Shown one piece after another: positions 34,400-46,746 of a DNA stretch of 64,000 nt. How positions within the stretch are numbered: the first letter of the stretch is position 1; the number at the start of each line of letters is the position of its first letter. The stretch covers positions 19,503,591-19,567,590 of the forward strand of contig OX326957.1 in assembly GCA_946800325.1 (NCBI GenBank), written 5' to 3'. Source of the DNA: Luzula sylvatica (lineage: Eukaryota; Streptophyta; Magnoliopsida; Poales; Juncaceae). The position numbers and the translations under genes are program-made. The notes under the pieces are model-generated. The model was not told the origin of the DNA. It saw only the letters and a list, made by a program, of their open reading frames with translations, and ran no database searches.

Positions 34400-35900
34400 T
34401 AACACCTGCTGTTTCGTTTAACCCAGTTCCCTGGCCCGCTTTGCCTCGCGATATTGTCTTCTCTGCCTCGGCGTGCTTTACTCTTTTTTCTTTTTTCCAT
34501 CGAAGAGCTCCGGTCAGGGCTAGGGTTCCTTTTCTGCCGCGGAGTGCTTTCCTCTTATTCTTTTCTTCGTCGAACCAAATTTCTATGTCGAAGTAAAGAA
34601 AACGAAAGAAGGAAACCCTAAGTCGCCCCTTTTTCGTCTCCGCTAAATTTCATCGAGCACACAGGAAAAATGAGGAGAGAGAGAGGGGAGGGGCTATTAT
34701 TCCTGGTGAGTGGTCGTTCTTGTTAAGTTGCGGCAAATGGAGACCCTAATCACAGAAATGAACACCAAAAAAAACTTAAAAAATTAAAAACCACATGAAA
34801 TGTGATAATTGAAACCCTAATCGGAGAAATTGACACAAAAAAAATAAAAAAACATCAAATACCTGTCTTAAATTGCCAAAATAACCCTGCAGTGCTCGTT
34901 CTTGTTCAATTGCAGCACGTGAAAACGCGTTCTTGTTCAGTTGTAGCAAATGGAGACCCTAATCGCAAAAAAAAATAACACCGAAAAAACTGTAAAAAAT
35001 TAAAAACCACATGAAATGCGAGAATCGAAACCCTAATTGGAGAAATAGACACCCAAAAAAAATAAAACATCAAATACCTGTCGAGAATGATGAGAATCAA
35101 GCTGGACAACTCAAAATTCCTGAATAATTGCCATCAGCGAAGCACCAAGCACCACAAACCCCGAATTCGATAACAAAGAGCATAAGTCAGACATCAAACG
35201 ACAAATAAACAGTCAAGGAACAATATGAGCCCTGGAATTGAGAAAAAAAATGATAATTGGACAACAAACAGCGAAATTATTTTAGAAAAAGTGATTACCA
35301 AATTGTAAAGCATGAATTTAAGTAAGAGGTATCATTAATAACGCATACCAATCACGACGAATCCTGAATTGGAGAACAAATAGCAGAAATCAGACATCAA
35401 AGAACAAAGAATCAGCGAAGGAACAATTTGAACCCTGAAATTGAGGGAAAAAATTGATAATTGGGCCAAAAATAGCAAAATTATTTGAGAAAGAGTGACT
35501 ATCAAGCTGGAATGCCTGAATTTCAGCAAGAACTATCATTAATAACGCATCAAGCACCTTAAACCTTAAAACTGAGAAGAGAACAAAAACTGAAATTACT
35601 TGCAAGATAGTGAAATCACCTCAACAACAATGTAGACGAAGCAAGACTCGTAAAACGACGAACACAGAGGAGATTCAGCCGGTTTGTAAGAATTCGCAAA
35701 ACCCTAGATTCGCAAAACACCTCAACAAAAATGTAGTGAAATCACCTCATTGGCGACGGCCAGTACCCCCTCTCCTTTCTCTCTCGCCAGAATTCGCAAA
35801 ACCCTAGATTCGCCATGGGTATGGCTCTCGCAAGAGCGAGCCGACGGGCTGGAAAAAATGAACAGAGAGAGAAGAAAAGGGTATATATTATGTGTAATTT
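34400..35900 (-). other. Probable 5' region of the captured transcript unit
   Basis: GC-richer blocks (34420-34600, 35590-35850) with candidate donors on the minus strand, separated by A-rich sequence repeating 'gaaaccctaat..gagaaat..acac' (34740-35080). A TATATATACCC-type box reads on the minus strand at about 35880-35890. A direct repeat AATTCGCAAAACCCTAGATTCGC occurs at 35690 and 35790. No protein was recognised. Confidence 0.35.
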
Positions 35901-36095
35901 TCGTGGAAATTTTTTAATGAACACGGGGCACGGTGGACCGGTATTAAAAATATGTATTTGTTAATAGGTGCACACGAACCAGGTTCATTAAAATTTGAAG
36001 CAAATCCAACCATTCAAATCGAATCAGAGGGATGAGAATGTATCTGGTGACGTGGCACAATGAAAAAAGAGCAATTTATTTAGAAATATACATAA

Positions 36096-36125
36096 CTAGC
36101 TTTTACCCGCGCGCATTCGCGCGGG
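36096..36125 (-). other. Second Helitron 3' terminus
   Basis: CTAGCTTTTA followed by CCCGCGCGCATTCGCGCGGG (36106-36125), a perfect 8-bp stem with a 4-base loop, preceded by A. The sequence just inside (AACTAAGAAACAAACAACAATATAT) matches that inside the first terminus at 31515, so both termini belong to one family. Confidence 0.75.
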
Positions 36126-36439
36126 AGTTCCCGAGTATTCCGTAACTAAGAAACAAACAACAATATATGAATTTTATTAATAAAAGAAGCAAAAAAAATT
36201 ACAACAATATATACAGTTCTAATTAATTAAATAATTAAAAAAAATACACAATTAAATACATCCAAAATTTTCATTGAATAATAAAACAATGTAAGTATTA
36301 TATGTTTGCCTCAGTAAAACATGATATTTATAATTTTTACAGCAAGTACCATTTGAATTTCTCAAGAGCCAAATTTCATGAATAATTCAAACATTTCTTG
36401 TTGTAAAATTTGTCTATTTTTTAAACATCATCGGCAAAA

Positions 36440-36450
36440 CGGATGGAATC

Positions 36451-36485
<35 letters not shown>

Positions 36486-38862
36486 ATGATGACGACGACT
36501 ATGGTGATGATGATATGATGGTGATGATGATGATGATAATATGATGATGATGATGATGACGATGATGATCGTTTTTGTATTCGTAGTCGTGTAGTACATC
36601 TATTGTTGTTTTTGGTCGTATTTGTATTTCATATTTGGTTTTTTGTATTTTGTTAGGATATCAATTTCCACAATATTCGATTGATGCCTAATAATCTATA
36701 ATTTATAATCCGTTAACCATAATTTGTAAGTATATTCCTATTCAAATTCGTTTGATATTTATAATTTATATTCAAATTTGTGTTTCAAATTTGTTTTGAT
36801 ATTTCGCATTTGTAGATGTACTCATGTCTGATATTTCGCATTGAGCAATCCTTATTATTCTTGTTATCGTGTTCATTGTTTTGTTTACTTAATATACTCA
36901 GGGCTATCAAATATGACTATTTCGTTATGAAATATGTACATGAGTAAATTTGGAGATGCTAAATTTGTATGGTTATTATCATGTATATGTATTTGTGATT
37001 TCATGGACCAACAATTTTTCATTGATAAAGGAAACAATGATTTCATATTGGTAATTTTTTTTACAAATACTTATAATTCGTGTAATCATGATTATCTGAT
37101 CAACTCTATGGATATTTATTTCATTTAGCACTTGATATTGTGAGTATTATTTTTTCGCATGTTTCATGAAATTTATATGGACTTCTTCTTGGTATTTATC
37201 ATTTGTAAATGAATACACAAATAAAATGAAAATTTTATTTCTTAACCAAATCTTTTGTCAAATTAAAGTGCAATTTTTTGGTGTTTAGGATACGTAAAGA
37301 AATACACTAATTAATTCAACTTTTTCATAATATATTTTTTTGAATAATTTCGTGCTCAAATGATTCATACCACTTAGCACTTTTTGTGAGAATTTTTTTT
37401 TATTTTCAATGCAAAATCAAGCACACGTAATTTAGCTTTTTTCAACAAAAATCCGATTCAATTGAAATTTTTGTAAAGACATACACAATTCACAAAGACT
37501 TGCATTGTTTTTTCATAATGACATAATTTATCAAAAACGGATATTAGTATGGGTATTTCTTTTTTTTAGTATTTGTTCGTATGTACATGTTTTGTATTTG
37601 TATTAGTATGTCTAATTCATCATACATTATGAGTAAGCAAGCATATTATGTTCAAAACACGAAATACCGGAGACAATGATGAATAATTTTTTTTTGTATA
37701 TTCAAACTTTTATGTTAATGAGTACACATACAAAGAATATTCAATATACTAATACAATTCACAGAAGCAAGTTCCCTATGGAAATTTCTTCAATGTCGTG
37801 AATACATTGCTGCTAATAGATTACTTATGTTATTTCGAAACAACAATTCACACACTCTGATACAATGACAGTCTAATTTCACGTACGAAGAATATATACT
37901 GCCACAGTTACACATAAATACATTCTTATCATGCTACTAATTTTTACACATTTATAATGTTTGAGAACAACTCACCTCAGTATATGCGGGTCCACAGTAA
38001 GTGTAATTGCGCAAACGTATTGACTTTTTTAGGATCCAGCCTTCCTAAAAAATCTACACACTTGACATAATACACTACACCAATATTTGTTCTTTCATAC
38101 ATCACTGGTGAGTAAAAATTTCAATGCATATTTTGTTATCACTTCATATATATCAATAGTCAGAAAGTTGCTCAGTATATGTTTCTTTAATTCGTTGTAC
38201 ATAGTGAGCAAACAACTATACTATGTTCAAAAACAAAAAATATCATGAACAATCATGAATAACTTAGTTTGTATATTCAAACTTGTTTGCTAATTACCAT
38301 GCACACAAACTGCATTTAATCTTTTGAATCCCTTACTGATTTCAGCACAAAATACTTGTGTAACTTCCAAGTAACAACTTGACATGGCATCACGCAATGA
38401 CAGTGAGTATATTTATAATACTATGATAGCATTCTTTACACGATTCAACAACCAAATCAAGTACAAACATTCATTTGTAACATTTAAGAACAAATCACCT
38501 CAGTACTTACGGATACATGGGAAGTGTAATCATGCAAACGTATTCATTTTTTAGGATCCGGCCTTCCTAAAAAATCAATACATTCGACATAACACACTAA
38601 ACTTTTATCTCTTTCTTCATACATCACAGGTGAGTAAGAATTTGAACGTGTATTTTATGATCAGTTGATATACCATAACCAAAGAAAAAATAGAAATACA
38701 CAATGAAAATTCACAACCAACAATCAGTCATTTTCTTTGAATATGATGAACTTGTATATTTCGTTTTTCCATGAAGCATTTTGAGATCACAATAAAACTT
38801 TGAAGAACACAATAAAACTTTGAAGAAACACAGAAAAAGACCAAGCTACCACACACAAAAAA

Positions 38863-38893
<31 letters not shown>

Positions 38894-39353
38894 CAACAGT
38901 TGAACAAAAGCAAAACCCAAAAAACAGCTTCATGCTCATAGTTGGTCGAGCAAGACACAAAAATACACCAAGCTCGAACATCAGGCAAAAATGAGAAAGG
39001 ATCGAAGATATTACCTGAATGAGAAAATGGCAGCAAGAAAATAGCAAGAAGAAGGAAGAAGATGAAGCAAAAATGAAAGCCTCGAGAATTGCTCAGACAA
39101 AGAAATGACTAAAGAAAAAAAGTATATACACACCCACCAACACCCCCAAACACCCAAACACCAAGAAGCACATTACATAATGGTTCACCATACCTAGACC
39201 AGGCAACAAATCCACAAAATCTAGAAAGATCTCATAATAATAAATGAGACCAACATTACATAATGGTTCACCATACCTGATATCTGATAATGCACTCAAG
39301 TAATTTATGCCACGTGTCAGAATTATATAACACGTATAAGATTATATATAAGA
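36440..39353. repeat. Right half of the Helitron composite
   Basis: Begins with (ATG)n at 36451-36560. A direct repeat of about 180 bp lies at 37965-38145 and 38490-38680 (shared words CACCTCAGTA, CAAACGTATT, GGCCTTCCTAAAAAATC, CATACATCAC). (CA)n at 38863-38890. TTACATAATGGTTCACCATACC occurs twice (39170, 39252). No gene is supported. Confidence 0.6.
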
Positions 39354-39382
39354 TATAATATAATATAATATATAATATATAA

Positions 39383-40690
39383 TACCTCTACAAAACACAA
39401 GAAATATCATTATTACACTTTCTCCTAATATCAAACAAAATCCAAATTATCGCTCTTTGTAGTGTACAATACAAGGTATCCATGATATTTTTTATTTTGT
39501 AGGGATATACATGATTTTTTGAGACTGCCTCAAACACAAAAAACTCATCTCTCTCATTATTTCACGCGATTTGCATTTCTTCTCTCATGCAAACGAGCAT
39601 TCTTCCTCATGCCAACTTGTTCGAGCTTACTTTTAAGCACTCAATATAAATGCAAGGAGAAGATGAACACTTTAAATACTGATTTAATCATGGTGATTTT
39701 CCAATATTTTCTTCCTCTTTGAATTAAATAAAATATTGGAAGAAATCAAAATTATAAATATCTATTAGAATTCAATAATAATTCTTCTTAACATGAAACA
39801 GAAATAATCATTAATGATTATAAAAATAAAATTAAAAAGTAGCACAGTAATGTCTTTGAAATTTTTTTATGTATCTTCTCTAAAACCCATATTAGTCATC
39901 ATCTAAACACAAACATATTTCTTCATGGATGCAGAGTGTATTTTGATAATAAATTTTAATGAAAAAATGTTATGTAATAATCATTTATCTAGAAAGGAAA
40001 CCACCGAAATGTAATAATTTTGTGGACTTCAACATATCAAACATTTTTTGAAGTATTAAAATCAGTTTAATTAACAAAAAAATATTGGAGTACTATATTC
40101 TTCATGTTCCTCTTTCCAATTTCATTTATACATAAAGAACAAATAAATATTACGCACACAAATTAAAAAAAAAAAACTAAAAAAAAGAATATGAATATCA
40201 CGTTAAAACTTGATACCTAAGGTAAATTAGTTATATAAAATATCTTTTTCATATTCTCGATTTCAAAACTCAAACTCACAAATTAGTTACCAATTCGTTG
40301 GTTATGAAGTTCATACTGTCAAAATAAAAAAACAACAGAGAAAATCCAAATGGGTATGGAGTCAATTCCATGTGGTCCGTGTGATGTTTGATTTTGTTTC
40401 TTTTCTTTTTGAATTTGTCAGTTTGAATTTTGAAATTGAGAATATAAAAAAAATAATTTTTGTCTTGTAAATTGAATTGATAACTAGTCTTTGGCCCGAG
40501 ATAAAAAATTCAAATTCAAATTCAAATATAAGCACTCAATAAAAAATTCAAATTCAATCGAACCAAGAACAACACTAACAATAAAAAATTCAAATTCAAA
40601 TATAAGCACTCAATATCCATGCGCGGGGGAGCCCACCGATTCAAATCAGGCTAGATCCAGTCTTTGGCCCGAGATAGCTATGAGTTAAAT
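39383..40690. repeat. Array unit core, copy 5 of 6, right part
   Basis: Conserved block at 39566. The right end shows a small internal tandem repeat of AAAAAATTCAAATTCAA (40505-40600) before the GCGCGGGGGAGCCCACCGATTC block. Confidence 0.78.
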
Positions 40691-41262
40691 TTTGCAATTT
40701 TAGGTTGATTTTACAAAATTCGCCTTTCTTTTTATTGCTTTTACAAAATAGCAAAATATTTTGCAATTTTTGGTTGCATGAAATGGACGAAACGATGATC
40801 AGTATAGTCACTTGTTCAATTTTAACTTAATTTGGTGAATTGTTTTATTTTGATTAATCATGATTTAAATTTTGTAACATATTATAGTATGAAAACGAAA
40901 AAGTCATGAATATTTTGATTAATTATAGTTAACATTTGTGTATTTATGGATATTTTATTTATTTATAATGTATTGTATATCAATATGAAGATTTGAATTT
41001 TGATATTTTTTTCATCTTTCAAATGACAGAAACAAACTCTACCAATTAAGTTGTATCATTTACTAAATTCGTGTTCTTACGATTCTAAATACGATACAAC
41101 CACATTCGATTCGATTATGTTCCTAAACGATTTATGATAAAATTTCGATTCTGACAACATTCTTCTCAATTTTCTGTTTATATTCAGATTTGATCATATA
41201 ACTTAATGTTGATCCATATTTTAATAAAATATATACCGTCCTTAAATTTTAACTTCTTAAAG
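40691..41262. repeat. Array spacer block X, copy 3
   Basis: GCAATTTTAGGTTG.. through GTTGATCCATATTTTAATAAA. It is followed by a partial second copy of its own right end (41350-41520, CGATCCGATTCAATTCCTAAACG), a local duplication. Confidence 0.72.
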
Positions 41263-41632
41263 GTGGAGAGAAGACCTCGCTTGCGCCCCTCCCATCCTAT
41301 TCCTCTATAAAACTTCAAAATATCGCGGGTACCCTCAACAATATAAAATATCAATAATACGACGCGATCCGATTCAATTCCTAAACGATACATGATAAAA
41401 TTTCGACTCTGACAACCTTGTTCTCAATCTTTTATTTATAACCATATTTGATCGTATAATTGAATGTTAATCAATATTTTAATAAACTATACGATGTGAG
41501 TATTACGATCCTTATTTTTTTAATCTCTTAATGAGGGGGGAGGGGACCCGTTTGTGCCCTCTTTGCATATGCCTCGATATCACGGGCACCCCCAACAATG
41601 TAAAATATCTAACAATATCTCTACAAAAATTA

Positions 41633-42071
41633 AGGACTTGTTTGGATGCTCAAAGAATTATGAGTTTAGTGTATGTTAGGAAAAATATACCAAAAATACT
41701 ATTATGATATGTTTCGATAGTTTTTTTAGTAATTGTAAAAAAAAATTGGAATAGGAAATTTCAGTAAATTTGCATATAAATTTTGTCAAAAAAAAAATCT
41801 TAACAAAACACACTAGTTCTTTTTGGAATTTTTAGTTTGTGCTCATCATCTCCTCTCTCTGTCGTTGATAGTGATTAGTGTGTATGTTGTAAGGTTTGTC
41901 TTGGAAAAAAATAAGAAATGTATAATTAATTGCATTTCTTAGTTATTTTTGAGAAACAACCAAACAAGAATATTTATAATTCTTTACAAATTTTTTTGTA
42001 GGTTTTAAAATCCTTAATCCTAATAGTAATCAATCCCATGCTACAAAATTACTTTACATCCAAAAAAGCCT
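41633..42071. mobile_element. Short TIR element
   Basis: AGGACTTGTTTGGATG against reversed right end AGGCTTTTTTGGATG. It interrupts the array sequence CTACAAAAAAT..TCAAACAAAATTC. No clear target duplication, no ORF. Tourist-like in appearance. Confidence 0.55.
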
Positions 42072-42190
42072 CAAACAAAATTCAAATCATTGCTCTTTGT
42101 AGTGTACAAATAAAAAAATACAAGAATGAAATAAGGATTATATGGGGAAAGTTTTGTAGGCTTATTTTTTATGTTTCGTAAGGATATCAA

Positions 42191-42457
42191 CAGTGACGGA
42201 TTTATTAAGGGACTATGGAGTACAATTGCCTCTCCTAAATATTTGAGCGGTAGTATATATATGTGATTATGCCAGTGTAGTTGTTCTCTCTAGATTTTTG
42301 AGCAGTAGTATATATATATGATTATGTCAGTGTATTTTAGGATAAAACTGAAAATTATGTACTACCGTTTCAAATCCCAATTTTTTTTTGAAAATTTCTC
42401 ACAGTAACCCTCCCTAGATTATCGCCCCCTATTGATTTGAGACAAGATCCGTCACTG
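42191..42457. mobile_element. hAT-type MITE
   Basis: CAGTGACGGATTTATTAAGG against reversed right end CAGTGACGGATCTTGTCTC. Imperfect 8-bp duplication GATATCAA/GGTATCCA. Other array units read GGGTATCCATGATATTTC uninterrupted. The interior has a repeated 'gagc(a/g)gtagtatatatat' phrase. Confidence 0.75.
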
Positions 42458-43087
42458 GGTATCCATGATATTTCTTATTTTCGTAGGGTATACAAGAATT
42501 TTTAGATAATTGCTGGTATATATTTGAAATTGTCTCCAATACAAAAACTCACCTCTGTAATTATTTCATGCGATTTGCATTTCTTCTCTCATGCAAACAA
42601 GCACTCTTCATGCCACCATGTGTGATCAAGCACTGAATATAAATTGCAAGGAGAAGATGAATTCGAAACACTGATTTAATCTTTCAGGCTAATCAAAATT
42701 ACAACTCCATGGTGATTTTCAAATTTCTCTTCTACCTTTTTGAATTAAAATATTGGACGAAATCAAGAATTTAAATATCTATTAGAATTGCATAATAATT
42801 CTTCCTACCATGAAATAGAAATATTCATTTATGATTGTAAAAATAAAATTATATGTATGTATGTTCTCTAAACCCTAAACCCTTGTGATTATAAAAAATT
42901 ATATTGGTTATCTCCGGAGCACGAACATATTTCTCTATCGATGCAGTCGACGCAGAGAATTGATTTTAATGAAAAGGTTTTTATGTAATAATCATTTATT
43001 CTAAAATGACAACGAGATCTAATAATTTTGTGAACTTCAACATATCAAAATTTGTTATATAAGTATTAAAATGACTTTAATTAACAA

Positions 43088-43089
<2 letters not shown>

Positions 43090-43127
<38 letters not shown>

Positions 43128-43383
43128 GGTTTCTATCATACACCCATTTACTTATCGTACACTTATTTTCAAGGATATTTGGAATAATTATTCATTTATG
43201 AATATTTAAGGTAAGACATCAAATATATTTATCAATTAATGTTTAACTAAATTGGAATTTTTTGTTGTTCATTTAAACAAAAATCTCCATAAAAAATAAA
43301 TTTTAAGATACACCCTTTTACAAATATAATTAATTGCTAAAATATCCAAAATACCCTTGTAAAAAGGTGTGTGATAGAACTCC

Positions 43384-43448
<65 letters not shown>
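43090..43448. repeat. (TA)n microsatellite, split in two
   Basis: (TA)n at 43090-43125 and 43386-43448, on either side of a MITE. A second MITE follows immediately. Reading frames of alternating Ile/Tyr here are repeat artefacts. Confidence 0.9.
43126..43385. mobile_element. MITE inserted in TA repeats, copy 1
   Basis: GGGGTTTCTATCATACACCC and reversed right end GGGGAGTTCTATCACACACC, 260 bp, bounded on both sides by (TA)n. TA target choice fits a Tc1/mariner (Stowaway-like) element, though the repeat hides the duplication. Confidence 0.7.
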
Positions 43449-43451
<3 letters not shown>

Positions 43452-43709
43452 GGCTTCTATCATACATTTTTTTTCTTATCATACACCCATTTTCAAGGAT
43501 ATTTGGAGTAATTATTCATTTATAAATATTTAAAGTAAGATCTCAAATATATTTATCAATTAATGTTTGACTAAATTGAAATTTTTTGTTGTTCATTTAA
43601 ACAAAAATGTCCATAAAAGATAAATTTTATGATACACCATTTTACAAATATAATTAATTGCTAAAATACCCAAAATACCCTTGTAAAAGGGTGTATGATA
43701 GAATTCCCC
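43449..43709. mobile_element. MITE inserted in TA repeats, copy 2
   Basis: GGGGGCTTCTATCATACATT and reversed right end GGGGAATTCTATCATACACC, 261 bp. Highly similar to copy 1 through the interior (CAAGGATATTTGGA, TAATTATTCATTTAT, AATACCCTTGTAAAA) and in the same orientation. Confidence 0.7.
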
Positions 43710-43945
43710 ATATTCAAATCTGAATTTCATTTATACATAAAGATCAAATAAATATTACACACATAAATACAAAATTAAAAAAATATATGAATATTACTTT
43801 ACAATTAATTATCAAAGCTCAAATATAATCTTTCGGGTTTGATTGGAACCCGAATCGGATTGTTCATAACCCGAGATTTGAATTCCGGATTTACGTGGTG
43901 AAGTTTAGACTTTAGAGTCTGATTTCCCTATAGCGTAATTTTTCT

Positions 43946-43954
43946 GGCGCGAAA
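43946..43954. promoter_or_regulatory. E2F-type site in the polymerase eta promoter
   Basis: GGCGCGAAA, reading TTTCGCGCC on the minus strand, an exact fit to the E2F consensus TTTSSCGC. It lies 39 bases upstream of the start codon. Plant E2F factors drive S-phase and DNA-repair genes, so S-phase expression is inferred. The same site is kept in the orphan copy at 30909-30917. Confidence 0.65.
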
Positions 43955-43992
43955 GACCGAGAGAGAGGACTGACGAGAGAGAAAGAGAGAGG

Positions 43993-44296
43993 ATGCCGAT
44001 AGCACGGCCTGAGCGTCAAGAGCCGCGGGTAATAGCTCACGTCGACATGGATTGCTTCTACGTTCAAGGTTCTTCTAGTTCTACATTCAATTTGTACTCG
44101 CGAATATCTATCAAAGTGCGATTTTGTACCAATTCAATATAATTTGAGTTTATAGTGAAATTACTTATCAATTTCAGTGGAACAAAGAAGAAATCCGGAA
44201 TTAAGAGGTCTACCAACAGCAGTAGTACAATATAACTCTTGGAAAGGCGGCGGTTTGATCGCAGTTAGTTACGAAGCTCGCAAATTCGGCGTTAAA

Positions 44297-44356
<60 letters not shown>

Positions 44357-46627
44357 CTCTCTTCTAATCACTCAATTCAAAACATCAACTTCCAAAACCC
44401 TAATTTCAAAAAAGAAACTCAGATCAATGAGAGGCGACGAGGCGAAATCAGTTTGCCCCGATATAAACCTAGTTCAGGTCCCAGTTGCGCGTGGCAAAGC
44501 CGATTTGAATCTATACCGAAACGCCGGTTCAGAGGTAAATAAACAAAAAAAATCAATATTTTCAAAATCATAATTAAAATTATGAACAGGTAGTAGCGAT
44601 ATTATCGACAAAAGGAAAGTGCGAAAGAGCCTCGATTGACGAAGTATATCTTGATTTAACTGACTCTGCGAAGTCAATGCTTCTAGAAGCTTCTCCTAAT
44701 TTAGTGAATTCAATTCCACACGAGGCTGTCAAATCCCATATTCTTGGCCTCGATACGGTAATAATAAAAAGAATTACTAATCATATTTTATTATACTTGA
44801 TTTTATTATTTTTTGTGAATTTGTGGGATTTAGGATGAGAGAGAAAGAGAGGAGAGAGTGAAAGAATGGATGTGTAGAAACGGAGCTGAATATGAAGATA
44901 AACTACTTACATGCGGGTCCATTATTGTTTCTCAATTACGTATCGATGTTTTAGAAAAAACTAGTTTCACTTGCTCTGCTGGCATCGCTCACAACAAGGT
45001 AATTAATTTAATACTAGAAGGGCTTTTTTATAATTTCGAATAATACAAGGGTTTTTTTTGCAAAATTTAATTTAGATGTTGGCTAAGCTTGCAAGTGGGA
45101 TGAATAAACCGGCTCAACAAACTATGGTCCCCACTTCGTGCGTTCAAAATCTACTCGCTTCCTTGCCCGTCAAGAAAATGTAATTTTATAATATTCTAGG
45201 TGTATTTTTGAAATATTTTTTAATTAATTTAATTTTATAGGAAGCAATTAGGAGGAAAATTAGGGAGCTCTTTGCAAGAAGATCTTGGCGTGAATACAAT
45301 TGGAGATTTATTGAAATTTTCAGAACAGAAATTACAAGATTATTACGGCGTCAATACTGGGTAATTAATAATTATTATTTAATATTATTAGTGTTATTAA
45401 TTTTAACCTTTTTAAAATATTTTTGAAGGACTTGGTTGTGGAAAATAGCTAGAGGAATAAACGGAGAGGAAGTTGAAGATAGGGTTTTGGCGAAGAGTCA
45501 TGGATGTGGGAAAACCTTTCCTGGTCCAATGGCTTTGAGAAATCTCAATTCTGTATTTTCTCTCTCTATACTCTCTCTCTCTCTCTCTCTAGATTTTTGA
45601 TTTTTTTAATGTTTTTGTTTTAGGTTAAAAAATGGTTGAATCAATTATGCGAAGAATTGAGCGAAAGAATTCAATTAGATTTGGATCAAAATAAGCGAAT
45701 TTTTCGTACTCTCACTCTTCAAGCGAGGGCATTCAAAGTAATTAATTTTGAACAATTAATTAACATACTTTTTTTGGGTTTTTAATAATTTGTTTAATTT
45801 TAATTTTTATTAGGAGAATGAAGTGGATTTGCAAAGAAAATTCCCTTCCAAATCTTCTAATTTACAATATGGCACCTCGAAAATTCAAGAGGATTCGATG
45901 AGATTATTTGAAAGTGGACTCGATGAATTTTTGAGTTCTCAAAATATTTCATGGGGCGTTACTTCTCTTTCTGTTTCTGCAAGCAAAATTTCGGTTATAC
46001 CCAATGTATATCTTTTTTTTTCTCTACCCATTTATTAATTAATTTTATATTTTATGTTTTGAATTTTGTATATTTTGAATTTTAGGGAACGAACTCGATT
46101 TTGAAGTATCTTAATGGGAAACGTACTGAATTAAAAGAAAGTAATTATGAACCAAATTTTTTAAGTGATACAAATTATGAGGATTTTGAACCTTCTTTTG
46201 AGAGTAAAGAAGATGAAAACCATACTAATAACGATAATGACTCCGAAGAAAATATTACTCATGAGAAAGGGCTTTTGGATAAAAACCCGACAAATATCAA
46301 GGTACGAAATTATTTATTTACTTATTTATATTCTTTTATATATATAATTTTATATTGTTTGATTAGGGGACTATTTTGAGTTATTTTTCTGGTGCTTCTT
46401 CCTCTTCTACAAATCAAGTAGAAAAACGAATTAACGATTCGAACCCTAAACCTAATTTTCTGAGTAATTGGGGGTTTAATGTGGAAGATATCGATCAATC
46501 CGTAGTAAACGAATTACCATTGGAGATACAAAGAGAGATACAAGGCTGGATTCACCCATCAAAGCGTATAAACACGGCCAAAAAGAGTTACAATATTTCT
46601 CATTATTTTCCCCCAAAAAAGCATTAA
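43993..46627 (+). CDS. POLH: DNA polymerase eta (Y-family translesion polymerase), 590 aa
   Basis: Twelve exons: 43993-44068, 44178-44298, 44423-44534, 44590-44757, 44834-44998, 45076-45179, 45241-45360, 45429-45552, 45624-45737, 45814-46005, 46086-46301, 46367-46627, all GT..AG and in frame. It inserts nucleotides opposite UV dimers and other blocked templates in the nucleus. Metal ligands: D18 in VDMDCFYVQVE, D120 and E121 in ASIDEVYLDLTD. GGGLIAVSYEARKFGVKR and ASGMNKPAQQT are further polymerase signatures. The little-finger domain is about residues 290-430. The tail has a ubiquitin-binding motif around 545-565 (IDQSV..ELPLEIQREI) and a C-terminal PCNA-binding-like SYNISHYFPP, with a similar ILSYF at 507-511. 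It is shorter than the Arabidopsis protein as I recall it, mainly in the linker. (CT)n tracts lie in introns 2 and 8. Confidence 0.96.
44300..44354 (+). repeat. (CT)n microsatellite in POLH intron 2
   Basis: About 26 CT units starting right after the donor GT, so the 5' splice site is GTCTCTCT. The unusual donor context might reduce splicing efficiency. The flanking exons nonetheless join in the frame expected for polymerase eta. Confidence 0.9.
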
Positions 46628-46746
46628 CCATGTTTTTAACACAAACTAGGATTTTTTTTTTGTCGTACTTGTATATATACAAAATCTCTTAAAAACCCAA
46701 AATTGAAATTCAGAAACTTAAATCGAATTGATAAAAGAAAAGAACC

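Larger units (their letters stand above)
31261..39353 (-). mobile_element. Helitron-type composite insertion, minus orientation
   Basis: The plus-strand left end is A|CTAGCTGTTACCCGCGCGC. In reverse this is a Helitron 3' terminus: a GC-rich palindrome (31274-31287), a short spacer, CTAG, and a following T. The right end ..TATATATAAGA|T reads in reverse A|TCTTATATATAATC, a standard Helitron 5' start. Array sequence is interrupted between ATATCAACAA (ends 31260) and TACCTCTAC (39383), matching ATATCAACAATACCCC in other copies. This fits insertion between A and T with no duplication. No Rep/helicase coding is seen. A second terminus at 36096 suggests two elements in tandem or nested. Confidence 0.7.
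41530..43091. repeat. Array unit core, copy 6 of 6
   Basis: Conserved block at 42570 (TGCGATTTGCAT). The last unit before polymerase eta. It carries two insertions (41633-42071, 42191-42457) and ends in a TA microsatellite with two MITEs. Confidence 0.78.

Noticed and set aside
43269..43525. Ile/Tyr repeat frames
   Set aside because: Direct translation of the TA microsatellite.
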